Source of the DNA: Lachnospiraceae bacterium NK3A20
Lineage (GTDB): Bacteria > Bacillota > Clostridia > Lachnospirales > Lachnospiraceae
Length of the DNA: 64,000 nt
Direction: 5' to 3'
NCBI GenBank assembly: GCA_900107575.1
Contig: FNQX01000016.1
Coordinates: 1-64,000 of the forward strand
The notes under the pieces were generated by a model. That model ran no database searches and was not told where the DNA came from. It saw nothing but the letters and a program-made list of their open reading frames with translations. This document shows positions 8,940 through 16,764 of the stretch, in pieces; position 1 is the stretch's first letter, and each line of letters opens with the position of its first letter. The position numbers were made by a program, and so were the translations under genes.

Positions 8940-8967
8940 AGTATAACATACCTTCCTCGCTTGTAAA
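8940..8967 (-). promoter_or_regulatory. glyA promoter
   Basis: TTTACA (8962-8967) and TATACT (8940-8945) are separated by 16 bases on the minus strand, about 65 bases before the glyA start. No riboswitch fold is evident in the short leader. Confidence 0.65.
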
Positions 8968-9064
8968 TGAGAATACATGGTATTCGAAGCGCTACCTCCC
9001 GAACAGATAATATGCCCGAGGCAGCAAGTGCCTTGAACTGTACTGAACAGATCCTCTGGCACCC

Positions 9065-10096
9065 TTAATTGAAATTAAAGAAGTGTCTTGCGATCTTGTA
9101 CGCTTCCGCCGTCAGTGCCCTGCCACCACGGCCTGGAAGATTCATCGCAATGCCGAAGATGCCGTTCCTGAGTTTTAAATACAGCAGGTAATCTTTGGAT
9201 TTTAAGTAGGCCCAGAGCTCGTCTTTTTTCTCCAGATTCTCCGGCGTCTTGGAGAGGATGCTCAGGACGCTGGAAACCGTCATGATGATCTCGAGATAGT
9301 TGTACATGTAGGCCTTACGTTTGTGGGACTCGTTGATCTTTGGTTGCATTTCTTTGTCCGTGTAGTAGTCGATCATGAGCTTGTTCACGCGGATCTGCTG
9401 GTCGAGCCGGGAGATCATGACCTGCTGGTTGACTGACTGGTCCGTTCTGCCGATGTAATAATAATAGAGATTCGTGTTGAGGTAATACATGTTCTGAACG
9501 TACGGCAGTGGGTTGAACACGTAGAGGTTGTCGACGTAGAAGCAGTGTTCCGGCAGTTTCAGGCCGCAGTCTCGCAACAGCTGCGTGCGGAAAATAACAG
9601 AGTGCATCAGAATATAGTGGCCCTTCCGGAAGTGACCGCAGTCATCCCAACAGAACATACGGTTCTCCGGCAGCGTTCCCTTGTACTGAATGACCTTGTG
9701 TCGCGTCTCTCCCTCTTTGTCATAGACGTAGTTGCACAGCATCATGTCGAGCTGTGGACTGCCGCCCGCCAGGGTTTTGAGCGTCTCCAGGACTCTCCGG
9801 TAAGAGCTCGCCTTTAAATGGTCGTCGCTGTCACACACCTTGAAAAAGAGACCGGTCGCATTCTCAATGCCTGTATTCACGGCACTCCCGTGTCCGCCGT
9901 TCTCCTTGTGGATGACGCGGACAATGTTCGGATTGAGAACCTGATAGCGGTCCGCAATCTCAGCTGTCCGATCCTTCGAGCCGTCGTCCACGATGATGAT
10001 CTCTACATCGTCGCCGCCGATGAGCAACGAATCAATACACTTTGTCATGTAAGCTTCCGAGTTGTAACACGGAACGCAGATTGTCAGTAACTTCAT
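9065..10096 (-). CDS. Family 2 glycosyltransferase
   Basis: The 343-residue protein starts with a GT-A fold of the GT2 family: LTICVPCYNSE at the N-terminus, the nucleotide-binding IIIVDDGSKDRT (about residues 33-44) and the metal-binding CDSDD near residue 90. It transfers a sugar from a nucleotide donor, probably to a cell-surface polymer; the acceptor cannot be told. The C-terminal 120 residues are helical and rich in Lys and Tyr, with no clear membrane span. The ATG at 10096 is chosen because AGGAGG sits six bases upstream; an ATG at 10102 directly abuts that site. It is the last gene of the run from comEA, 17 bases after the DUF1653 gene. Confidence 0.85.
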   Translation of the reverse strand: MKLLTICVPCYNSEAYMTKCIDSLLIGGDDVEIIIVDDGSKDRTAEIADRYQVLNPNIVRVIHKENGGHGSAVNTGIENATGLFFKVCDSDDHLKASSYRRVLETLKTLAGGSPQLDMMLCNYVYDKEGETRHKVIQYKGTLPENRMFCWDDCGHFRKGHYILMHSVIFRTQLLRDCGLKLPEHCFYVDNLYVFNPLPYVQNMYYLNTNLYYYYIGRTDQSVNQQVMISRLDQQIRVNKLMIDYYTDKEMQPKINESHKRKAYMYNYLEIIMTVSSVLSILSKTPENLEKKDELWAYLKSKDYLLYLKLRNGIFGIAMNLPGRGGRALTAEAYKIARHFFNFN

Positions 10097-10113
10097 TCCC
10101 ATCCTCCTGGTAT

Positions 10114-10707
10114 TCAGCGCAGTCTCTCCCGCTCCATCTCGTAGCGGTCGATCGTACGAAGACATTGCTGCAGATCGTCATATCTCTCATCCAGAGATCC
10201 TTCGCCGATCTCCACGCCTGCAGCCATCGCCATAGTGTCGATCATCTGATCGGTCAGGTGCGGGCGCAGCTGTTGCAGAATCTCAATCCTGTCCCGCACC
10301 AGTTCCGCATCCAGAAACTGCTCCATCAGAGGATCCAGATCTGACTCCACATTCTCTGAAACGACCGTCTTGGCTGCACTTGCTACGCTTTGCGTTGGAG
10401 CTGCCGCTGCTGCATCTGCTGCGCTTTGCGTTGGGGGTGCCGCTGCATCTGCCACACTTTGCGGTGGAGCTGCCGCTTCCTCCCCGATGCGCTCGAAACG
10501 GTAAGTCTGCTGCGCCTTGGGATACTGGTTCCTGTCCAGCTTCTCTGTGAAGTTATCCAGTGTCCTTGCGAATATCCTGCAGTCTCCGTACAGTGCCTGA
10601 TAGATAACGAGCGTCTCGCCCGTATCCTCCTTCTGTGCGAGACAGATGATCTGATACTTCCCGCCCTTAAAATGCCTGTATTGTTCCCATGCCTTCGGCT
10701 CTTTCAT
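10114..10707 (-). CDS. DUF1653 protein with Ala/Pro/Gln repeat linker
   Basis: Residues 8-70 match the DUF1653 domain (YRHFKGGKYQ, then VIYQALYGD), a small domain of unknown role in many bacteria. It is followed at about residues 77-112 by three tandem repeats of a unit like APPTQSVADAA, then a helical C-terminal region with a conserved-looking LDERYDDLQQ segment. The repeats are visible in the DNA as three similar blocks of about 45 bases around 10380-10480. It lies between holA and the glycosyltransferase, with short gaps. There is no signal peptide, so it is cytoplasmic. No function can be assigned. Confidence 0.8.
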   Translation of the reverse strand: MKEPKAWEQYRHFKGGKYQIICLAQKEDTGETLVIYQALYGDCRIFARTLDNFTEKLDRNQYPKAQQTYRFERIGEEAAAPPQSVADAAAPPTQSAADAAAAAPTQSVASAAKTVVSENVESDLDPLMEQFLDAELVRDRIEILQQLRPHLTDQMIDTMAMAAGVEIGEGSLDERYDDLQQCLRTIDRYEMERERLR

Positions 10708-10744
10708 CCCCGCTTCTCCTGCCTGTAATTTTATCTTTCGCCCG

Positions 10745-11800
10745 TTATTTTCTCCGGATCGTTAAGTTATCCTTCGCGGAATAGGTAATGATCAGTTTCT
10801 CTACCGCGATGCGCGCGTCAATCCGTCCGCTCCTGTAGTCCATGTTCGCCTGTACACAGTCCTGCAGCGCACGCGTAAGACCCATGGCTGACTTGCCCCG
10901 AACGAGCGGCTGCAGCCTGTTCTGCAGCACCCAGGGATTCAGGTGCAATAGCTGCGCGATCTCCTGCGAAGTCTTCCCTTCTCCCAGGAGTTCTCCGATC
11001 TGCAGGAGCTGATTGAACTGGCGCAGCATGAGTGAGAGGATGACCTGCGGCGGCGTCTGGATACGAATGAGATCCATGTAAATCTTCATCGCCTCCGGTC
11101 GGTTGGCGGTGACAATCGCGTTGATAAGCTCGAACACCCTGTCCTTCACCGTCACGGAGCAGATCGCGCGCACATCCTCATCTGTTGCTTCCTGCCGACC
11201 GTAGCAATAATCCGCAAGCTTCCTGCATTCGCTCTGAATGTTGAGCATGTCTGTCCCGGCATAAGACAGGAGAAGGCTCGCCGTTCCGCCGGAGATCCCT
11301 ACGCCGTTCTCCCTCATTTCACTGCGGATGAAAGCGCGCAGCTCATTGTCATCCGGTGTGTCGCACTTGCAGAGAAACCCGTCCTTTTTAACCGCCTTAT
11401 AGAGTTTCGTCGTGCCGTTCGTCTCCTCTTCCACGAAGATGAAATAGGTCGTCTCCGGCACATGAGTCAGATAGGTGAGAAGGCGCTCGGTCACTTCGCC
11501 TCCTGCCTTCGCGAACAGCCCCGTATTCTCCATGACAATGACGCGGCGCTCCGCGAAAAAAGGCAGCGTGTCCGCGATGTCCAGGATCTCGGTAATATCA
11601 ATGTCACTCCCGTGGAAATAGCTGGCGTTCATCGCATCGCCATCTCCGAGGATGGCAGTGCGCAGCGCATTCCTGCAGCTCGTCCGGAGATAGTCCTCGT
11701 TCCCGCAGATCAGCGTCGCATGCCGGAATTCTCCTGCCGCGATCTGCCGATCCAGCTCCGCCCTGTATTCCCTGTAACCGGGTTCATTCTTCCTTGCCAT
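10745..11800 (-). CDS. holA: DNA polymerase III delta subunit
   Basis: HolA is the wrench of the clamp loader that opens the beta sliding clamp during replication. The 351-residue length is normal. The N-terminal domain has the family pattern LICGNEDYLR and the clamp-interacting region LPFFAERRVIVMEN (about residues 79-92). The C-terminal collar includes the LSLMLRQFNQLLQI segment. The start at 11800 has GGGAG five bases upstream. In many Firmicutes holA follows comEC; here a GH74-like gene separates the two, which is unusual. Confidence 0.93.
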   Translation of the reverse strand: MARKNEPGYREYRAELDRQIAAGEFRHATLICGNEDYLRTSCRNALRTAILGDGDAMNASYFHGSDIDITEILDIADTLPFFAERRVIVMENTGLFAKAGGEVTERLLTYLTHVPETTYFIFVEEETNGTTKLYKAVKKDGFLCKCDTPDDNELRAFIRSEMRENGVGISGGTASLLLSYAGTDMLNIQSECRKLADYCYGRQEATDEDVRAICSVTVKDRVFELINAIVTANRPEAMKIYMDLIRIQTPPQVILSLMLRQFNQLLQIGELLGEGKTSQEIAQLLHLNPWVLQNRLQPLVRGKSAMGLTRALQDCVQANMDYRSGRIDARIAVEKLIITYSAKDNLTIRRK

Positions 11801-11843
11801 TCACACTCCCAAGGCTCCCAAGGAGCCTGTCTCTTATTTTACT

Positions 11844-14207
11844 TCATTTACTGCCGCCCGTACACATCCCATACAGGAGTCCCCTGCTGCCCGTCGCGAG
11901 ATAGAACCGCCCCGGCACGCGGCGGTCGCCGTCAATACAGTTGATCTCACCGTACATCTGGCGCGCCGTATTGATCCTCTCGAACGTCTCTGCGTCATCG
12001 AAGGAGCGGAAGAACCCGTATTCTCCGTCCACAATTCCGCAGCAGTAAATAGCCTTTGGACTCTTTGCATAGTCCGTGACTCCCGGCATGATCCCCAGTC
12101 CCGCGCGGTAGATCACGACACCATCCCCGGTCAGTCGCCTGGCTGCAAACTCGTCTGATTGCGCCTCATAGATCAGCTTCCACAGTCCGTGTTCCCCCAG
12201 CGCCAGGTAGAATATCCCGCTCCTGCCCGCTTCTCCCCTTATCTCAGTCGGATCCGCGCAATCGATCACCGCACAGTTGCAGGCGGGCAAAGGGGATGCG
12301 TATTCGCAGAAGGAGCGGCCGCAATCCTTAGAGAGATAGATCTGTCCCTTCTCACCGAAACCGTACAGGAGCGCCCGGTCCATTCTGTCGGCGAACACCT
12401 TGATCCCGCGGCTTTCCAACTCTTTGCTCTCTCTGATCCGATCTCCCCGCAGATCATACATTTTCGGGATGTGGAAGTTTCTGCCCCCGTCATTGGATAC
12501 GATGAGTCGTGCCATCGGAAGGAAGTTGTTGTCCGCCATCGTCCACGCGAATGTCTGATGATCCGAAGATAGCGCCGCCCAACCGGAATTGACGTTGGGC
12601 TCTTCGATATGACGCATCACCGCATCCAGCTCATCCGAAAGTCCCCAGGGCATGGGAATTCTCTCAAAGTGTTGTCCATAGTCCCTGGAAAATATCAGGC
12701 CTCCCTTTGTCTCCCCTCTCCAGCTGCCTCGCGGCGTCACCAGCACATAGCGGCAGTCCCTGTCCGGGAAGTCCGCGTTGATACAGGTGATGTATCTGTC
12801 GTTATCTTCATTGGCGAAGGAGTTCGGACAGGGCTTGTCGATATCCGTAAAGGCAAAACCACCGAGATCACCGACTACATCCAGCACCTGGCCCGGCCCC
12901 TCCGGCATCGCGTAAACGCCCAGGTGTACCGTTTCTTCCAGTCCGCCGCAGCAGTCGGAGAAGCACACATTCTCGTCAGTGAAATTCATCGAGCGGAATA
13001 TCCCGGTTCCCGTCGTGAACCAGGCTTCGCGAGGATCGAAGGGATTGATCTTAAGATCACTCATCCAATGAATGAGATTCCTGCCCCCGTTGCACTCCGG
13101 TCTCATATACGGCGTATGGAACCGCATTTCTCCAACGCTCAGTCCCCGGAGAACACAGCGCCAGCGAAGGCCTCGATCCCTCGAAATGTAGATCACATCA
13201 TCGTCTTGTTTCGAAACCGTAGAAATCGCAAGAAGAGGCGTCGCACTCTCTGCCGCACAGGTCACACCGCAGAGTCCGAATGGCAGAATCTCCCCGTAGT
13301 TCCGAACAAGTTCGACCGGTGTGATATCTTCACCCGGCCCGATCCGCAGCGCATGGCTGTTCGACAGAATCGGATAGCGCAGAACCCTGCCGTCTGCCGT
13401 CTGTCCTCCATCGCAGCCATACCCCAGCTCCTTCTGATAATTGCCGGGGCCCGCGGATTCGAACGTCACATACAGGAACTGCCCGTCCACCGCTGCCCGC
13501 ATGGCAGCATGTCCGTTCAGGTATACTCCGGGAATGTCATGGCTCTGCGGAACATTCAGCGGTGAGAAAGTCTCTCCGTCATTATAGGAGACGAAGAGGC
13601 TGTGTCCGCGCCTTTTCCCATCCCCCGTCGTAACTCCCGCCGTTCCAACGATGAGCGCGCCGCGGGTATCCCTGTCATCTCCGTAAATCTTCACGGCAAA
13701 GGTGAGGTATTGCTCCTTCATAGCGGGGAGTCTTAGCCAGGTCGTCCCCTCGTCCGCTGATCTCCAGAGGCCATCCTTCTGGCTCGCGTAATAAAGGGCC
13801 GTTTCATGACAGGAGTCAACGATGAGACGCTCTCCCGCTGCCCGTCCGCCCAGATTCCCATGCGCATAGAAAGGCAGCTCGACATACCGGAACGTCTCTC
13901 CATAGTCATCAGAAATACACAGCTTCGCGCGCTGCGCCGGATCCCGGACGCCGCAGACAATGTACAGCCGTTCAGGGTGTGATGCTGTGACCGCAAGTGA
14001 TATTGGATAGGTCTCCCGAAGATCCTGCATGGAGACATGGTCGATCAGTGAGACCCACCGCTCTTTCTCCCAATCATACCGGTAGCAGCCGCCGATATCC
14101 GTCCTGATATATAACAGTCCCGGTACTGCCTCGTGGAAAACAATTCCGGTGACATAGCCGCCGCCCGGAATCGGCAGATTGTGATATTCATAAGGAATTG
14201 TTTGCAT
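11844..14207 (-). CDS. GH74-like glycosidase without a signal peptide
   Basis: The 787-residue protein resembles the two-propeller GH74 family, whose members cut xyloglucan. Residues 15-45 show the family signature (GGGYVTGIVFH, then RTDIGG), and residues 443-451 show VVGDLGGF. These hold the two aspartates equivalent to the GH74 catalytic pair, here Asp37 and Asp447. Repeated D-x-G-x-T/S-F-x blades occur throughout (DYGETFRYV, YNDGETFSPL, DYGQHFERI, DDAETFERI). There is no signal peptide, lipobox or anchor, so it would act on imported oligosaccharides in the cytoplasm, or else is a relative with another role. It sits between comEC and holA and looks like an insertion into a housekeeping operon. 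Confidence 0.75.
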   Translation of the reverse strand: MQTIPYEYHNLPIPGGGYVTGIVFHEAVPGLLYIRTDIGGCYRYDWEKERWVSLIDHVSMQDLRETYPISLAVTASHPERLYIVCGVRDPAQRAKLCISDDYGETFRYVELPFYAHGNLGGRAAGERLIVDSCHETALYYASQKDGLWRSADEGTTWLRLPAMKEQYLTFAVKIYGDDRDTRGALIVGTAGVTTGDGKRRGHSLFVSYNDGETFSPLNVPQSHDIPGVYLNGHAAMRAAVDGQFLYVTFESAGPGNYQKELGYGCDGGQTADGRVLRYPILSNSHALRIGPGEDITPVELVRNYGEILPFGLCGVTCAAESATPLLAISTVSKQDDDVIYISRDRGLRWRCVLRGLSVGEMRFHTPYMRPECNGGRNLIHWMSDLKINPFDPREAWFTTGTGIFRSMNFTDENVCFSDCCGGLEETVHLGVYAMPEGPGQVLDVVGDLGGFAFTDIDKPCPNSFANEDNDRYITCINADFPDRDCRYVLVTPRGSWRGETKGGLIFSRDYGQHFERIPMPWGLSDELDAVMRHIEEPNVNSGWAALSSDHQTFAWTMADNNFLPMARLIVSNDGGRNFHIPKMYDLRGDRIRESKELESRGIKVFADRMDRALLYGFGEKGQIYLSKDCGRSFCEYASPLPACNCAVIDCADPTEIRGEAGRSGIFYLALGEHGLWKLIYEAQSDEFAARRLTGDGVVIYRAGLGIMPGVTDYAKSPKAIYCCGIVDGEYGFFRSFDDAETFERINTARQMYGEINCIDGDRRVPGRFYLATGSRGLLYGMCTGGSK

Positions 14208-14277
14208 TCGCTCTCCCCTGCCAGTTCTTATTTATTCCCAGTTCGTCTGTTCCACGATTATCTCAGGCCGGCAGGTA

Positions 14278-16710
14278 TCATTCAAGTGGCCGCAGCGTGG
14301 TATATCCCTGCACTTGCAGCGTCTTCCCATCGGAGTGGAAACGAAGGGCGCCGCAGTATCTCGTGTCATAGATCCTCGTTCCTGTCTCCCGGAGACGATC
14401 CAGTGTCTCCCGGTGCGGATGCCCATAGCGGTTGTTCCATCCGCAGGAGATCACCGAAAGGCGCGGGTGAATTGCAGACAGGAACGCACTGCTCGTGGCT
14501 CCGGACGAACCGTGATGCGCGACCTTCAGCAGCGTAATCTCATCTGCCGTGCCGGGATCCTTGTCCGCCGCCTTCGGAAAGAGCTCCGGGTGAGAAGTCA
14601 TATAGGAGAGGCAACGCGCCTCCCCTTCCCTTTCCAGGTCACCGGGAAGAAGCGCCGTGAACCTGCCGTATCGCACAAGGAGTGTGCAGGAATAGGAATT
14701 CGCGTCCGCGTACACCGCGTCCGCTTCAGGATGCAGACAGAGTAACGAGAGAGCATTCCTTCTCTCGAAGGATCCCGTATCATTTTCCCCGTCCATCATC
14801 TTCCATCCATTTCTCTCTGCCCGAATCTCCATGCCCTCGCAAAGATACCCGACTGGAATTCCCCGCTGCGCTGCGAGCCGCCTGATCTTCGCAATATTCT
14901 CTCCGGAATTCCCAGTGCCGGAAGCATCCGATGGCAGGAGAATTCTGCGGATGTGGATTGGACATCTCTCCTCTTCCAGGAGCTCTAACAGTCCACTTGT
15001 ATGGTCTTCGTCTCCATGGGTGATAATCCAGAGATCGATCACTCCGGCGCCCCGGTTCTCCAGAAAAGGCAGGATCTCGTATTGACCTACATCCGTTTTC
15101 GTTGTGCTGCCGCCGTCGATCATCAACCTGAGGCCACCGGTTCCATTCGCCAGGGGCTCCTTCGAACGACCTGTCTGTGCATGTCCTTGCATCCCGCTCC
15201 TGCCCGGGTCAGAAAAGCCGTGATCCCATAATCCATCAACATCATAATGATCCGCGCCAAAGGTATCATAGCTGATAAATATCCCGTCGCCCTGCCCGAC
15301 ATCCAGCACTTCCAGTGTCACACCGGGATTGACGCGCAGCAGGAGAAGTGCTGCCGCCTCTGCGCAGATCAGGATACGGACAAGGTCAGGCGCTGTGTCC
15401 TTCCAATAGACACAGAGACACAGGAGAAGGTAGTAGACCAGAATCTGACAGATTCCGCTCTCCCCCGGCACGATCGTGCTGCCGGGCACGCCGCGCGATA
15501 GCAGACAAATCTCTCTGTAGAAACACAGGATGAGATGCTCCGGCAGGCTGCACAGGATCCCCAGCGGCAGCCAGATCGAGCCGCAGGATAAGATCAGCAG
15601 CCCCAGCAGCATCACCGCCGTCATCAGGGGCAGTACGAACAGATTCAAAAGGAGCGACAGCAGCGGGAAGGTGCCATAGAAAGAGAGATAGACCGGCAGC
15701 GTGAACAGGGGCACCGAAAAGATCTTCATCGCCTTGCCTGGAAGAGCCGGCAGCAGGAGGCCGATCGCGTATACAGCGCCGAAAGAGAACAGGAATCCGC
15801 TGTTGTACAGATACAGTGGCTGCTCGATGAGAATGAGCACTGCGGCAACACTGACTGCCGTCAACAGGTCATAGGTTCTGTGGATCAGAATCGCCCACAT
15901 GTGCAGAAGGAACATGACAATGGCGCGGAAAGAAGAGGCACTGTATCCCGTCATCTCCCCGTACAGGAGCATCACCGCCACAGATATGATGCAGCAGACC
16001 GGAACAGGCAGCTTCCCCTTCCGCAAAAGGCGGTAGATTCCCATACCGATCACCGAAATATGCAGGCCGGAAATCGCGAGGATATGGATGATGCCGCTCT
16101 CCTTGTACAGGTCGCGGATTTCCTCCGTCAGGTATCCCTTCTCTCCCAGGAGAATGGCCTTAAGGATCGACGCGTCCTCCCACTCACACGTAGCGTCGAG
16201 TACTGCGGCTAACTTCTCCCGAAACTGCCACAGCTTCTCTCTGACAGGGTTGCATCTATGGTCTGCTGCCAGAATTTCGGCGTCATTCAGCGCGCAGTCA
16301 ATCCTGAGTGTCTTGTAATACAGTTTCTGATCGAACTCGCCGGGATTCGTCGCATGGCGGTAAATGCGAAGTTTCCCGCGGACCAGCACCCCACTGCCGA
16401 TCGCGGGGACCGCTGGCCCTCCTGCCGTGCGATTCTCCCAGTCTATCTGGCAGCGCACGCAGCCGCACGCAGCCTGCGCATTTGTTCCGTCAGTTTCCGC
16501 TGCATCCTGTATCGTCAGAATGAGGAAGAGTTCCTCCGCTTCGGTACCGGCATTCCGCAGCTGGTATTCCTTGTCCTTCACCCTGCCCGCTATGGTGACC
16601 GTCTGCCGATCTTTCGTATAGTCGCCCTGCTCCCCTGCGGGGAACAGCCGGCTGCAGACAAAGATAAAGGCAGTCACCATAAGGCACGCAAGACATAATG
16701 GTCTTCGCAT
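14278..16710 (-). CDS. comEC: ComEC/Rec2 DNA uptake channel
   Basis: ComEC carries single-stranded DNA across the membrane in competence. The 810-residue protein has an N-terminal signal-like helix, an OB-like domain (residues 35-180), a polytopic competence domain with HILAISGLHISVIGMG near residue 230, and a C-terminal metallo-beta-lactamase domain. In the last, THGDEDHTSG gives the HxDxDH-type metal ligands and VAHHGSSG the later histidines, so the proposed nuclease site is intact. GGAAAGG lies upstream of the start at 16710. It follows the kinase gene by 54 bases and is probably in the same transcript as comEA. Confidence 0.94.
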   Translation of the reverse strand: MRRPLCLACLMVTAFIFVCSRLFPAGEQGDYTKDRQTVTIAGRVKDKEYQLRNAGTEAEELFLILTIQDAAETDGTNAQAACGCVRCQIDWENRTAGGPAVPAIGSGVLVRGKLRIYRHATNPGEFDQKLYYKTLRIDCALNDAEILAADHRCNPVREKLWQFREKLAAVLDATCEWEDASILKAILLGEKGYLTEEIRDLYKESGIIHILAISGLHISVIGMGIYRLLRKGKLPVPVCCIISVAVMLLYGEMTGYSASSFRAIVMFLLHMWAILIHRTYDLLTAVSVAAVLILIEQPLYLYNSGFLFSFGAVYAIGLLLPALPGKAMKIFSVPLFTLPVYLSFYGTFPLLSLLLNLFVLPLMTAVMLLGLLILSCGSIWLPLGILCSLPEHLILCFYREICLLSRGVPGSTIVPGESGICQILVYYLLLCLCVYWKDTAPDLVRILICAEAAALLLLRVNPGVTLEVLDVGQGDGIFISYDTFGADHYDVDGLWDHGFSDPGRSGMQGHAQTGRSKEPLANGTGGLRLMIDGGSTTKTDVGQYEILPFLENRGAGVIDLWIITHGDEDHTSGLLELLEEERCPIHIRRILLPSDASGTGNSGENIAKIRRLAAQRGIPVGYLCEGMEIRAERNGWKMMDGENDTGSFERRNALSLLCLHPEADAVYADANSYSCTLLVRYGRFTALLPGDLEREGEARCLSYMTSHPELFPKAADKDPGTADEITLLKVAHHGSSGATSSAFLSAIHPRLSVISCGWNNRYGHPHRETLDRLRETGTRIYDTRYCGALRFHSDGKTLQVQGYTTLRPLE

Positions 16711-16764
16711 GACTTTGCCTTTCCAGGCCGGGACTGCCTACATAATAATTATGATACTAACTGT

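Noticed and set aside
8968-9064. Possible terminator after the glycosyltransferase gene
   Set aside because: Only weak pairing (TGCC/GGCA with GTTCAG/CAGTTC) and no T-run.
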